From Gracilariopsis chorda (taxonomy: Eukaryota; Rhodophyta; Florideophyceae; Gracilariales; Gracilariaceae): a stretch of 64,000 nt of DNA. A program made the translations under genes and the position numbers. Positions 44,040 to 57,122 of this stretch are shown here, in pieces. How positions within the stretch are numbered: position 1 is the stretch's first letter; every line of letters begins with the position of its first letter. The stretch spans positions 91,990-155,989 of the forward strand of contig NBIV01000194.1 of assembly GCA_003194525.1 (NCBI GenBank), in the 5' to 3' direction. The notes beneath the pieces are model-generated. The model had not been told where the DNA came from and ran no database searches. It saw only the letters and a program-made list of their open reading frames with translations.

Positions 44040-45090
44040 AACTCATTTTCTGTGTTGGAGCTATTATTAGAAGCTAATGTATTCTATGGAGTTTTCGAAA
44101 GTGATGACATCCCGTTCGTCACTTGGTTATCAGCGACCGTGAAACCCTTTTCGAATTGCTATTTTTGCTGCAAATTTCTAATACCTCTACGATTTTTTTC
44201 AAGGTTTCGTTGATGTATCAAAAACAGTTGATGTTTTAATTCTTTCTTTCATACTTACATTCTTTCGTCATTGTTATTTGACGAAGTAGAAGATTGATTG
44301 AGAATATTACCACTGATTTCGACGATTTTTGTGGATTCAAGCTCTATAAATTATCTTGGTGTTTGAAACCCAATTCCATTTCCACTTCCCTGTATAGGTT
44401 TAACGTACCCATGGCGTTTTATGGTTTTAAGATAATCGTTGCTATAAGAAGTGTCTGTGGCTGGCATATGTTGGCGATTTACACGACTAGAAATACTTTA
44501 CCTATGGAATTCATTGTACGGTTCAAACTGGCAAAATAACGATTCTGGGCGATTATTTTGACAGTTGGAACCTTTTGCGAGCCATTTGTGAACCTTTTAG
44601 TGTTTTGCAATTAATTTTCTACATGGTTTTTACTCAAGGGATAGATTGCTCACTAGGGGTAAATCATAGTCATCGTAGATCTTATTGAAAGTTTGCAAAG
44701 CTTCTCTAGGTAATGTTGTCCTGGCTGGTTGGCAGATTATAATCTATTCTTACAATTTGCTTTTGACGGGAGTAATTATTTCTTAAGTAGCTTTTGGGCA
44801 CTTTGTGGGGTAACTTAAGGCGACATTGGTGTTTACAATGGGTCACGCGGTTTAAGACCCACTTAAAATGTGACGTAAGGGTAACTTACACTTGCAAACC
44901 TAGGGAGGGGGTTCAATTTGGCTCGTAATCCATCATTACACCCAGAATCCATTTCTTGTTTGTTTACGGAGATAAGTGCCAGATGGAAAAGGTGAGTTGG
45001 GGTGGGGGCGTGAGATTAGAAACCCGCAAGACCACTCGTCAGAACACACGCGCCGGTATGTGATCACTGGAGAAATGAATAATAACGAAA
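44040..45090. other. no recognisable gene
   Basis: AT-rich; only short unsupported frames (for example 44294-44539 plus). Confidence 0.45.
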
Positions 45091-45100
45091 GCCCTCTGTG

Positions 45101-45613
45101 ATGCATAAGTTTCGCTACAAAAACAGCGTCGCACCAGAACGCGCAAAAGCTCTCCCTTGCAGAGGCGCATGCCCATATCACAAACTCCATCCCTCCAACG
45201 GCGTTGCTAAGCTTCCTGTGAAAAACTTTGCACCAGCTCTATCGTCCTACGAACACCTCCAAATTCTACAAATGTCGAATCACAACCCGAATGTGCAACC
45301 GTTCGCAACCCATTCCACTCCCATCACCCCAACTCTGGTCCCCGTCCACGGCTCTACAACACCACCGTTCGAGCTACCACCGTCGATTTCTGACTACGTC
45401 CCATCATTGCCATGTGCCTGCCAGAGTTTTTTCGCGAACGTACATTGGAATCCGTTCACTCCTTGTGCGTGCCACTGCCCCAGCTGTTCAGTGCGCGTCG
45501 TGGTAGTCGATAATGCTGACGTTAGCTCAAGGGACGGTAATATAAACAGCCGTTTTATAGTGCTTCGCACTTGCATCTATCGATTGCTCTGCATACCAAT
45601 TCCTTGCCAGTAA
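45101..45613 (+). CDS. hypothetical 170-codon ORF
   Basis: ATG at 45101. Pro/Ser/Thr-rich centre (HSTPITPTLVPVHGSTTPPF) and a cysteine-rich stretch (CACQSFF ... CACHCPSC). No matching family; the alternative frame is also partly open, so coding status is weak. Confidence 0.2.
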   Translation: MHKFRYKNSVAPERAKALPCRGACPYHKLHPSNGVAKLPVKNFAPALSSYEHLQILQMSNHNPNVQPFATHSTPITPTLVPVHGSTTPPFELPPSISDYVPSLPCACQSFFANVHWNPFTPCACHCPSCSVRVVVVDNADVSSRDGNINSRFIVLRTCIYRLLCIPIPCQ

Positions 45614-47260
45614 TTTGTTTTACCATTGCATATCTCTGCATCGGTACTGACATCCTTCTTTTCATCAATCATTCCTGGCATCTTCCTTCAATCCTTTGGT
45701 CTTTGCTTTAGGTACAACCATCCATCTGTCACTATATATACGTCACGTACGACTCAATCTGGGGGCGCCACAATGGATATAGTGTGAAAGCGGCTTCTTA
45801 TTTGCGTGATTTATGTTTGCGCATAGAATTCAGTCTGGTCCTTCCAATCGAAACTGTGAGGAAATGTGACCTATTATTCTTAGAACAAGAGAGCTTTCCT
45901 GACCATTTGAAGCTGAAAGATCTCCCTGTCTCCCTAGAAACCGCACCCTCCACAAAATGGATTAGGTGTTTTGATTTAGACCTGGGTGCCTAGTTCTAGG
46001 TATACTAGTAAAAACATTTTCTTTCTAGCTGCGGCATCTTCACTCGTGTCGACGCCAGCTTTCCGAACGTACATAACACCTACACAACCAGCTTTCTCAG
46101 TAGAGTGGCACATAATCTTTCTCAGTAGAGTGGCACATAATCTTGCTCAAAAACGATTCGGTATCCCGTGGTGTTGCCATGAATTCAAAGACATGACAAA
46201 ATGAAGCTACTACAAACCAATAGACTGCTTCTGCAGTTCCAGGCGATGGCAAGAAACAACTAGCTAGACAGAATATTCGTCTTTGCTATCTCATACGCCA
46301 CACTCCGCTAATATTCGTGAACTTATTCCTGACATGATGACAAGGTTTTGCTTGGTAGTGCACAGGGGCGTATACGTGAGTGACTATTTTGCCATAATCG
46401 CGAATGTGACTGACTATCTTGATAAAAAATATTAGTCATCATCCTATATCTTGGTTATTTACTACCAACTCTGGAAAACTATTGACCACTCAATACGCCC
46501 AGGTTACTGCACCACTAGTTGATAGGAGACAAGTCCCAGCCAGTCGTGATTCATTTCTAGCCAGGTGCGTTTATAGTACTTTACATGCAATACGTCGCGT
46601 TTGCTCCCGCATGACGCCCGCCGGCTCAGTAGCCTGCGATCGCTGTGGCTTGCAGCCTCTTGGACGAACTTATTTTTGAACCCACCCTACCTTTAACCCG
46701 GGTACTTCTGATTGGAGTAAATCGAATTTTTACCCTTCTCTAAGGCCCAAAGTTTTCGCTGCAGCCATTTCCCCGAACAGAATAAAGATGATCGTTCAAA
46801 CGCTAACAACGAGTGAAAGATGCTGTTGCGAGAAGGGTTGTAGAGTTAATTCTTACCTTCGCACTGTTACGCTTAATTTGTGCAGTGTGCTATGCAGTTG
46901 CGAGGGGAAAGGTGTAGTGCGGTAGTTGGAGCTACCTTCTTCTTTTTACTCAGATCAAGCTAGATCTATCGCTGCTTATACTGTTTTTCAGACCTAGCCT
47001 ACTTAGCTGTTCAACTGTTTCTTACATCCTGCTTGGAGGTGAACTTCCTCTCTGAGGAACACCACTGGTGGCTATCTACCCATGCCGCAGTTTGGTAGGT
47101 GATGAACAGACCTCGACGTTTGACCAGACTGCTTGCGTAGACAAGCCACATTTTCTGACGTGGAAAGGCACGAAAATGCGCCAGCCAGGATATGGTAAAA
47201 TATTCTGATGTTTTTCTCAATGCAGGATTTTGCTGCAGCGCAAGAGTCCCCTTCTTTTCA
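45614..47260. other. no gene; contains a 25-bp duplication
   Basis: No supported frame. A 25-bp unit containing CAGTAGAGTGGCACATAAT is directly repeated near 46093 and 46118. The right part may include the 3' LTR of copia B, not resolved. Confidence 0.4.
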
Positions 47261-47264
47261 CGTC

Positions 47265-48990
47265 CTACGCTTCACTGAGTAGTAGTGCATGTATGGCACG
47301 GTTGTGCGCCATCTTGTCCAATGCCTTGGTGAGGACATCTGCTACCATGTCCTTGGTATTCACGTACTCCACCTTCACTATACCGCGTCGAACGGCACTT
47401 TGTACAAGATAACATTTCACATCAATGTCCTTTGATCGTTCATTATAGCACTCATCCAAGCTTAGTGCTATCATTCCCTGATTGTCCCCAAACAGGGTCA
47501 CGCAGAATAGTGTTTGTCCCTGTAGTTCTGCATGTAGCCTCCTCAGCAAGATTGTCTCACGGACTGCGAAGGACATTGCAACATACTCCGACTCAAGTGT
47601 AGACTGCGCCACCTCAGTCTGTCTCTTACTCTTCCATGCTACTGGTCCTTCTCCAAACATGAATACCAAACCACTCGTGGACTTCCTCCCCGCCCTATCT
47701 CCAGCAAAATCTGCATCAAAATATTCTACCAAATTCTATTTGGCTCCTTTTCTGTATTTGATCTGGTAGTTGATTGTGGTTAGCAGGTATCTGACTATTC
47801 CCGTTGCTGCTGTCCAACGTTCCTTCCTATAGTCATTCATGAACCTTGCCAGAAATCCTACTGCAAATGCAATGTCTGGGCGAACTGTTGTAGAAAGATG
47901 CATCAGAGATCCTACCAACTCGCGATAGGGAACATCCAACTCCCCTTCGCACGCATCTTTGCCCTGCAACAATGGCAAATCCTTGACTGAGTAGTAGACC
48001 GGTTTTGCGTTCTGTAATCCAAACTTCTCTACCAAAGCCTAAATCATGGGCTCGTTTTGGATACATAGCGCTTCATGCCTATTAGAGTAGTTCATTATGA
48101 TTTGCAGGAATTTCGTTGGTTTAAAATCGATGCCTATTTGAAGATGCTGACCGAATTCTTTGAGAAAGGCTATAATGTTGTCTCTGCTCTGTCCAGCCAC
48201 AAGTCTGTTATCAGCATAAATCAATACCCAGATCTTCTTCTTTCCTGAGTGTAAAAGGAACAATCCCAGATCTGCCTTCGACTATGTGCAACCCAATGCC
48301 TTCAATATCTGCGCATACTTCTTCCACCAAGCTCTTGAAGCTTGCTTGAGACCATACATGGCCTTTTGAAGAAGATACAGATGTTCTTGCTTCCGTTTCT
48401 GCACAAAACCTTTGGGCTGGGACATATGAATTGTCTCTTTGAGCCCTTCATGTAGGAACGCCGCTCGTACGTCAAATTGCACCAGTTCCAAATTCGAGCC
48501 CACCAACATCGCTAACATGGTCTTTAGCGTTGCATATCTCGCTACAGGAGCAAATAGTTTGTTGTAATCAATACCTTTTTGTTGACGGAATTCTCTGGCC
48601 ACCAGTCGGGCCCTGTATCGGGTTACGTTGCCCTCAGCTTCTTTCTTCTTGAATTAAAACCACCTGTTTTCCAGAGGCTTGCAATCCTCTGGTCGCTTAA
48701 CAAGGGTCCAAACCTTCATTTCTTTCATGTTCGCCATGTCTTCCTTCATTGCCTGCCTCTCCACCTGTGCCTCATTTCCACACACAGCATCTATGAAAGT
48801 GTCTGGAACGTCTTTGTGAGGTATTCTCAACTTCTCGCGAATCATCAACGCCACCAAAGCGTTCGGGGTATACCTTGGGGTAGATTGTTCCCAGCGCTTT
48901 TTGTACAGTCATTCTTAGTCGATTCTCAAAGAATAGGAAGGGCTGAACAAGGCCAGCAGTGATACTTACATTTTTAAGATAACAAATCAC
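47265..48990 (-). pseudogene. pol: copia B: pol remains (RT and RNase H)
   Basis: Minus-strand Ty1/copia RT-RNase H in four frame segments. The upstream segment (48990-48654) has the RT start (VWTLVKRPEDCKPLENRW). Next REFRQQKGIDYNKLFAPVAR and DVRAAFLHEGL with GLKQASRAWW (48602-48282). The RT active-site region reads IYADNRLVAG (48263-48039), where the usual YxDD second Asp is Asn. Then VPYRELVGSLMHL and RPDIAFAVG (48035-47736), and RNase H with YFDADFAGDRAGRKSTSG, STLESEYVA and ADVLTKAL (47732-47265). gag, protease, integrase and LTRs are not seen. Distinct from copia A and C. Confidence 0.8.
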
Positions 48991-50264
48991 ACCAGCTCTA
49001 CTCGAACATGAACTGTCGACCTAGTTTTCATCTTGAGGTGTACAACAACCAGTCTTTCTTCGGTTGTTAATACTTGCATGGCCTGTCTCGGTTTCGACTG
49101 TGCACCAATATTGGGCTACAGATTTTCACTTTGTCGGGGGGCTTGAGGTACAATTCGAGATCGACGCTAATTAGCAAAACTGATACAAATCAGGCCAGTA
49201 TCATCCGTATGTCTTCGGCGTGATCTACTTTGCGTTATTCATATATTATTCGTGTGTCTTTACGCATATCTTTTGTATATCACCTGCATACTTCTTGCAC
49301 ATCTTATGCACATCTATAAAAGGCCTTCTAACTCAAAGTCACCGGGCTATCTTTCGGAGATCTATGGCCTATCCAGGCACTTCTCTGAGCGCACGGTCAT
49401 CACAGAATTCCCAGCCTCTTTCTCATGGAACCACACGTCTCACAATGAGTGTGCAGATTAAAACAGGGAGGTTTCTATCAACAACGTGATCCCTATTGGT
49501 GCCGTCATCATCGTCATTTCAAACGCTTATGCTCTTAACGTTTTGGTTCGGATTAGCGAAAAGTAAACTTCTCGCGTAATCGAAATACTGACTTTTACAT
49601 CTTTTCTACCGTATTTCCGGGTACAGTGATGTAACAGCTGAAAAGCAGTTGCAGAAAGGACGGCATAGGGCAAAGTCGTAATAGTAGGTAGTAAAAGATG
49701 GAAAAGGCAGTTGATGAGTTTGTTCAGGCTTACTGCTCTTCGTTATACTTGCTGATGTCTCTTCTAAAAAACTCTTTTCCCAGTCATGTCTTTTACTGGT
49801 CGATAGATGTAGCGAAGGCACACCTAATCATTAGCTAATTATACAGAAAAAATAGCGTCGCGCAAAGCTCGATGGCTCTGTGTAAAGCTCAATTGTGCAG
49901 TTTTGATACGTCCAAAACGTTCAAATTCCATTGCTCATGCGCTTTAGAGGTCCCTAAACTGCGTTTGCAATAGATCCCTAGATATTCCAGCATGCCAAGT
50001 GGACACGCCAAACTGCGTCAGCCGGTGTTACGTACTGAACTCTTGAGAGGTTGCCAGAAGTGTAAACAACCTTCGCCTGCATGCGGCACTGCGTGCCACT
50101 GAATATGATCTCGGGGGATCTGTATGCCATTTCTGCTCTCTATTGCTCGCAAATGCCCTGCACAAAAATAAGGATTGCGGCGCCAAAAATGAGTATGGAA
50201 TCGAGTTGCAATTTCACCCCCGCACGTTAGCGAGTGGCTGGCACTGCAGTAGTCTTTGTAGAGT
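48991..50264. other. no recognisable gene
   Basis: Flank between copia B and copia C. May hold the missing 5' parts or LTR of copia B, but no paired repeat was found. Confidence 0.4.
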
Positions 50265-50269
50265 ACAGT
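50265..50269. repeat. copia C target-site duplication, left
   Basis: ACAGT, repeated at 55317-55321 directly after the right LTR. Confidence 0.85.
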
Positions 50270-50541
50270 TGTTGCTTGAACTTCTGACATGCGGTCGATG
50301 TTCATTGTCGTAAACGCAGTGTGAGAACGTTCAACTATGCTTAAACAACAAATGTGGCACAAGTCTGCCGGGAGCTTCTCTTAGCTCCGGTAGATTGGTG
50401 GGTTTATATAACGTTACCTACGCGACCTTTGAGCTACTTGGGTCTTCACGTCCCGGACTCTGGTCCTTCGTTATTGTACGTTTTAGCTGACAAAATACGT
50501 TTTCTGGCTTTTGGGAGTACGGAAAGAGTACGTAACCTACA
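50270..50541 (-). repeat. copia C left LTR (3' LTR)
   Basis: 272 bp, TGTTGCTTGAAC to AACCTACA. A C-rich run to its right (50544-50550), on the minus strand GACGGGGGGG, is the polypurine tract. Confidence 0.9.
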
Positions 50542-50636
50542 AACCCCCCCGTCGCGCTAGTATCCTTAGTATAAACGTATCCACCTTAACAAACAAAACA
50601 GTGTAGAAAGTGTCTGGCAGTACGGGTCTGCGGTGA

Positions 50637-53600
50637 TTAATACCAAAGTTCGGTGTCGTGTATTATTCTTTGAGAGAGATCGACATTCCATATGCCATGT
50701 TCGAACATTCGATTCAGGTTATTCCCATGTGTGATGCTGCGCGTAGTTAATGCGTCTGCTAGATTCGCGCTTCCTGGGATCCAAGTGATCTGGTCGAAAT
50801 CCCCTGATTCAAATGCGTCTCTAATCACGGTAGTCGTTTTGCCCAACCTGTATTCACGACATTCTTGTAGTGTCATTATAGTATCAAATAGTGCTTTAGA
50901 ATCCACCATCACATGATGCTTGATTTCGACGTTTGGGAAGTTGCTACGATAAGAGGCTTTGATATCGTATCCTCTGTCCTCTGCTTCAGAACAAGCTACA
51001 ATCTCCGCCCAAAAAGACGAGTAAGTCACGCATTTCTGCTTAGAACTGACCGAGTACACGGAGTGGAAAACATCCTTTTCTCCGAACATTGTCGAAAGCT
51101 TCATTCCACAGACGATCTCTGTTTGGCCATAAGGATTGTCGTTTCGACTGTGGGATGCGTCTGAAAGGCTGATGAGTGTGGCTCTCTGGATCCCGGTTGG
51201 TCTGATGAATTTTATCACTGGCTTCAGATTTTGCAGTTCGCGAAGCATGGCGTTGGCATCTACCAAGTGTTTCACGCGTAGATTCCCTAGTTCTTGTTGC
51301 ATCATCGAGGTAACCATAGATGCATGAGGCAGAACCGTGGATCCAAGGTACATCAGCGTACCCGCTTAAGAGCGGTATTGCTGTACCTCTTCGTCTGTTG
51401 CTCTGTCTTCACGCTCTCTTCTTCGTGCCTTTGTCAGCTCGATAGCGCAAACCCTTTCATTGTAGGATAACATAGACAGAAGCACGTTCGAGTCCGCATC
51501 TAGAGAAATGTCGCATCCTGCAAAGGTAAGCTTCTCTTCAATCCTGACCTTTCCTATAGCGAACTCGTGTTAAAGCTCCGACATGAATTGCTCGATGTTT
51601 TGCCTTATTCCTGCTACTAGGAGGTCGTCCACGAGTTTTGCCATAATCAACACTATGTTTCCATCATGATCACGTTTGATGAATAGCTGGTTCACTCCAA
51701 ATACCCTTTCGAGCCTTCCGTTGCACATCATCAACGATTCAATCCTCTTAGCCCATTGCCTTCCGGCCTCCACGATACCATATGGAAACTTAGTAAGCTT
51801 CCACAGGACTCCTTTCTCCCTCCTTTATTCTGGTGCTGGGCGTACATATACTTCGCGCGAGATTGGACCGCTCTGTAAGTACGCTCCCTTCATATCGGCG
51901 ACGCCAAATACGAATCCAAGACATAGTGCTATGCTGATGAGGATTCGCACAAGGGTCATGTCTGCGTTTGAACAGTCTTTCCCAATATCGTCTTTGAAAT
52001 TGTCCCGGTTGCCATGAGTGACCAATCGTGCCTTGAGTTTTCGGTGCTGTTCTTCGTCTTCCTTCACTTTAAATACCGTGTGCGAAGATATGACATTCGC
52101 ATCTTTTGGTACGTCTGACTCATTGACCTCTATGTATGCGTGAGACCAGTTGTCTTGATGCTCCTTTTCAATGGCATCCCTGAGTGTCCATGCTGGAGCG
52201 AACGGCACTTCGGGCGGGGTTACTTGTCGGGATCACACTACTTCTTTCATATGTTCCAAGACTCTTTACTTATCTGATCCGAAAGGGAGTTGTGCTTCTT
52301 CTTGAGGGTTCTGCAGTAAGGCATTAGCATACTCCCCTATATCCTTGTGGGCTTTATCTGCCTCTCTGGCAGGCTCCGGTCGTTCTGAAGTAAATAGGGA
52401 TTCCACCTGCGTCTCTCCAACTTCATTCAGAGAATCGCACGGGGAAAGTGTTAAATCGATATAGTCCTCCCTCACGCCTTCACTCAATTATCGTGCTAGA
52501 CTTGAGTTGGGCCGCAGCCTTACGTCCCCGTATGCAACCTTAGATATGGGAGCAGTTGGTTTTGTTCGTACTTCGACGTAGTGTCTCTGCGGCTGTACGA
52601 CTTTGGCTGGCTTCCACTCCTCTCTTTGGTTAAGCGCGGTGGTCCGGTAGTAGAACAAGATTTCGTCCCCGGGTTTTATAGATTCCTTCCAGAGTTGAGA
52701 GTTGTCCCTGGATCTAAGCAGGCGTTGCAATGCCCGTGTTGCGGACTGTTCCATGTACGAGTTAAGCAACTCTTCGCTTACCAGCTGACGTGGAACGCCA
52801 AGTATTGCAGGTTTGTATCCGCGTGCTAGTTCGAAGCTACTCATGACCTTTGAACCGGTGAATAGATTCGATAAAAATACTGCTCTGGACAGTAAGACCT
52901 TATCGTTACCGAAGGTCTCGTCCAATTGGAGTTTTTCCAGTATTCTCTTGAGTACCCCGTTCTTTCTCTATAGGATCCCTGTCTTGTTGTGTCTTCGAAC
53001 TGGACGGGGTTTGAACCTGATATTCTGTCTGGAGAGGAACTTGCTTACAGCTTTGGAATTGAGTTCGTCGTCTGCTGATAAAGAGTCGGGTCTCCCATGC
53101 TTATGTATCCATTCGCATTATACCACGAATATGATAGTTTTCGCGTTTCTATCTTGTGTGATTGTAGCTTCGGAGTATCCAGTACCTGCATATACCATGA
53201 GCAAGACAATACACTTCGTTTCTCGGATGGTTCAGAACGTGAAGTCTACCTGTATCTCAACGTTAAATGCCACGTTGACGTGTGAGATTGATACCTTTTT
53301 GGATGTAATTGGCGGTCCTGCGCTGGAACATACGATGCAATTTGAAGTAATCTTTCTTACTTTTTCTTCGAGTTCCTTTGTTGCTTTTCCAGCTCTGCGA
53401 CACAAGTTCATGAATTCGTCCGGTGGTGCGTGTGTCAACCTTTGCAAACGCTTGGCTAACGTTTTAGGTCTGATCTTTCTGGTGTTTGTACTCATCATTG
53501 CTCTTACTGAGGGAACGATCATCAACCTCGAACGCTTTTCCGTCGATTGCGTTCCTGTCAGGTATATTTCAAACACACGCTCACTCGTGTCTGAAGGTCT

Positions 53601-53957
53601 TTCGATGGTTAGTGTCGGTGGAGTTTGTTGAAAGTCTGTGATGCTGTACTGCTTAACGTGTAATCCATTCGTCAGAGGAGAGTCATCGTCGATCAAGTCC
53701 AAAGTGAGATCTGTGGGTCTATCATTCGTGTCTTGGGTGGATAGAGTCCATGAGCATACAACCGGTTTCGCCTCAATGCATTCGTGACCCCATCCTCTCT
53801 GATATACCTTTCTCGGTTTATACGGTTCGAAATTTATACGCAGCACTTCACAAAGCCACATTGCAGACGATAGGTCACCCCATGAAGTTGGGTTACCTTC
53901 GTCCAGTATGGGATTCGGATCCTTACAGGTCACCGAATCCCTTACTGAAAAAACCAT
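50637..53957 (-). pseudogene. pol: copia C pol
   Basis: The upstream part (53957-53232) ends with an integrase zinc region (LQRLTHAPPDEFMNLCRRAG ... NCIVCSSAG, then VNVAFNVEIQVDF). The integrase core is in broken frames to about 52930. Its C-terminal part (52925-52488) has FELARGYKPAILGVPRQL and KPGDEILFYYR. RT begins at 52208 (WSHAYIEVNESDVPKDANV, KARLVTHGNRDNFKDD, VADMKGAYLQS) and continues at 51773 with active-site MAKLVDDLLVAG. RNase H (51353-50637) contains SLSDASHSRN, QKCVTYSSFWAEIVA, HHVMVDSKALFDT and SANLADALTTRS. At least four frame breaks. Confidence 0.85.
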
Positions 53958-55044
53958 TTAGTGGGCTTCTTTTCCTTCTTTTCGTCGCTGTGGGAGCGAT
54001 TTTTTTTCTGTGAAAAAGATCCACTGTGCTGGTCATTCTTATCCTTGCTGTCATTGCTCAAGTTTTTGTTTCCCATGTGCTTCGGGCGCGGTTGGATGTC
54101 CTCCTTTTCGTGGAAATCTCGTTTGTGTCTATGCTTCTTTCTGAAAGGGCGAGTAAAGTTCATAAGAGCCCTAGAACCTTCACCTTTGACTTTCGCTGCT
54201 GGTCTATTATCGAGGTCTTCATCCTGTATTTGAGCCTCACCGAGAGCATTCACCACATTCTCAAGTCCTATCCATATAACTTTCCTGTCTTCATCATGAT
54301 TACGATAATATTGTTCGATGATGGCTTGGAAAACTGCCAAACAGGAAGTGAATTTTTGGTGACTGGTCTCCTTCGGAAAGTTCTCGTTAAGATCTGTGAG
54401 TATTTGGTGGATTGCTTCTAGGCGGTGCAGATTGATAGAAACAATGGCCTCAGGGTCCTTTGCCTTATTCTTGCAGGCCGTCACTACGTTGTTCATAATA
54501 TTTGCGAAATTCTGGGATTTTATTCCTGCATTTGAGGGGCATGATATATCTAGATTCTGACTTTCGCTTGAGTCCTGGTCCGATCTTGTTAGGTCAACAT
54601 ATGAATAGTCGGTCCCGTGAAATGGTCTAAGTACTCAGGGATGGATTCCGATACCTTTCTTTTGCAAAGGTTAGCTTGTTTATGAAGCCTGACCATTCTG
54701 AGCGGACGGTCTGTGGTTGAATCCTTTGCCATCAAGTAGACAATTTTTCTGACAACTTCTGATTGACACACATCTTCGTGGCTTTTGAAATTCAATGTTA
54801 GTTCCCCTTTTCTTACTGCTTTCTTAGTGATCTCCTTCTTTCCAAATTCTAGCGATCGGTAGAGAGTCATAGCAAGTGTCCCAGCTTCTGCTTTTGCGCG
54901 GCTGTCGTCTAAGCTAGCACGTGCTTCTAGATTTTCCGCCCACTCTGAGACAGCCTCTCGCCAGAGTAGCTTGTCGGTACCATGCCGGAATCTGGGTGGA
55001 TTTAGAATGTTGTGCCCACTGTGATCGTTCTCTGGGCCCATAAT
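53942..55044 (-). pseudogene. gag: copia C gag
   Basis: Begins at an ATG only 2-4 bases after the 5' LTR (MGPENDHSGHNILNPPRF), leaving little room for a separate primer-binding site. Helical capsid-like text (WREAVSEWAENLEARASLDD ... IPEYLDHF) to 54589, then a second frame segment (54496-53942) with HQILTDLNENFPKETSHQKF and a strongly basic Lys/His/Arg-rich C-terminus, without a clear zinc knuckle. Confidence 0.75.
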
Positions 55045-55316
55045 TGTTGCTTGAACTTCTGACATGTGGTCGATGTTCATTGTCGCAAATGCAGTGTGAG
55101 AACGTTCAACTATGCTTAAACAACAAATGCGGCACAAGTCTGCCGGGAGCTTCTCTTAGCTCCAGTAGATTTGTGGGTTTATATAAGGTTACCTATGTGA
55201 CCTTTGGGCTACTTGGGGCTTCACGTCCCGGACTCTGGTCCTTCGTTATTGTACGTGGTAGCTGACAAAATACGTGTTCCGGCTTTTGGAACTACGGAAA
55301 GAGTACGTAATCGACA
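55045..55316 (-). repeat. copia C right LTR (5' LTR)
   Basis: 272 bp, TGTTGCTTGAAC to AATCGACA, followed by ACAGT (55317-55321). Confidence 0.9.
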
Positions 55317-55329
55317 ACAGTAACTTGTA

Positions 55330-56960
55330 ATAAGCTGGCACAGTCAAATTTACTGCAAAGCCAGAAACTGGTCAGTGGCGTAGCTGGCACTGCTGTATTG
55401 CCAGTCATGAAGCAGTAGCGGCAGTCAACCTATAGCAGCATCCAAAGAGTTTTACGTGTTGCTGTTATTGCTTCTACCGCTGCTGCTGCTGCTGGTATAT
55501 TATTTATGTAAAAGAGAGGCATTGCACCAAGAGAGGGTTTTGCTCATGTTGAAGAGAGCATGCGCTCGTGTTTATTTGCACAGCTTCAGGGTTCAATAAA
55601 AAACTACCTCTTCATTTCTTTCCAAACCTATCTATGGTAAAGACATAAATATAGCTTCAGATCCATTTTTAGCTTGGCGCAGCAAAAAGTGTTTCTGTTT
55701 ACTGCAAAGGTGCCAAATTTGGGTTGGTCGATCCGAAAAGATTGTAAAGGTACAAATCCAAACTTGAATTACTTTTGACTGACTTGTAGCGATCGAAGTG
55801 CGCGTGATTGCAGTTCGCTTGCACTGCATAAATGACTGCCGTGCGAGCCACTCTGGTACTGAGTAGCTTGCCGCCCTGTAATTTCATTCACTCAGCAGCA
55901 GCGGCAGTCAACATATAGCAGCAGCTAATGAACTTGGAGCTTTATTGCTGCTGTTGCTGGTGACTTTTGTGAATGGAAGGGAGGCATTGCGCCAGGAGAG
56001 TTTTCTTCACATGCTAAAGGGGACGTGCATGCGTTTATATTGACGCAACGCCTCCGCTAAGTCAACAAATACCTCCTCATGCCATTACTAACATATAAAG
56101 GGGAGCAAGTTGTTATCCTAAAAACTAGAAAATGCCATCGTATCTATCTTTGGCCTAGCGCAGCAAACAGGGTTCTGCATGTTGCGAAAGAGCCAAAATT
56201 TGGTTGATGGACCTATAAAGATAGTAGAAACGTACCTTTAACTTTGATCTGTTTTTCGCTAACACATGGTGATCTAACTGCACTTGATTGCAATTGACCG
56301 CTACTGCACTCATTAGATGTAGTCCCAGCGTTTCAGCAGCTGGTACAGTCAACATGCAGCAGCAGCCAAGCAACCAATAGGCGTTGCATTTTGCTGCTGC
56401 TGCTGTTGCAGTTTTTATTTGGCAGGAAGGCTTTTCGCCAAAGTAGAAACTGCATGCACGTACGGGGACGTGCAAAGAAAGTTTCTGGAACAACGCCTCT
56501 CACTAATCATCAACACCCCCTTCGTCCGTCAGCAAGTCATTATAGTTTGGAAACTATGAAGATTCTTAGGTACGTTACAAACATGTGCTTTCGGATCCAT
56601 CTTTGGCTTCGTGCATGAGAGAGGGTTCTGCATGCTGCGCCAGAGACAAATTTTTTTGATGGATCCAAACGAGTACTAAAGGCAATACTGCAAATTCGAT
56701 ATCTTTTTGACTGACACGTGGCGATCTAAGTGTACTTGATAGCAATTGGCTGGCACTGCAATCGTTCACTGTATGCCCAGATACTCAGCAGCATGCACAC
56801 ATAAAATGCAGCAGCAGCTACGCAGCGATTAGTATTTGAGCTGTGTTGCTGCTGCTGTGGCTGAAATTTTTGAATAAATGGGAGGCGTTGTGCCAAGAGA
56901 GGTTTTTGCATGCACTGAAGAGGACATACGAGCGTGTGTTTCGGCGAAGCGCGTCCTTTC
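55330..56960. repeat. ~450-bp satellite, about four units, with CAG/CTG hairpins
   Basis: Diverged tandem units. The landmark (G/A)CAGTCAAC(A/C)T..(A)GCAGCA recurs at about 55422, 55904, 56345 and (weak) 56799, spacing 440-480 bp. In each unit a run of CAG is followed 30-40 bp later by a run of CTG, giving a stem of up to 11 bp. Other shared blocks are AGGCATTGC.CCA.GAGAG, GGGTTCTGCATG.TGCG and ATC.ATCTTTGGC. No coding content. Confidence 0.75.
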
Positions 56961-57122
56961 AATTAACATGTACTACTCGTGCATGAACAAATCCCTAAGA
57001 AGAGGGAGACAAGAGAAAGCAGCGTTCGGCCACGAGTAGCGTTACGCGCCGCAGTAAAGGAGTGACAAAAAGCGGTGGGAAGAAAAAAGGTTGGCGAAAG
57101 CAAAAGCATAAAAACCAGTAGT

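Larger units (their letters stand above)
50270..55316 (-). mobile_element. copia C: complete Ty1/copia insertion, decayed coding
   Basis: 5,047 bp bounded by two 272-bp LTRs and a perfect 5-bp target duplication (ACAGT). Gag, protease, integrase, RT and RNase H follow in copia order on the minus strand. LTRs differ at about 20 sites (about 7 percent), so it is older than gypsy A. A solo LTR of the same family is at 27050-27309. Confidence 0.92.

Noticed and set aside
53750-54421. Hydrophobic plus-strand frames (Phe/Leu-rich)
   Set aside because: They are the complement of the Lys/Glu-rich gag C-terminus of copia C.
57000-57060. Helitron 3' terminal hairpin with CTRR end
   Set aside because: A GC-rich imperfect hairpin exists near 57020-57050, but stem and terminal tetranucleotide do not fit well enough.
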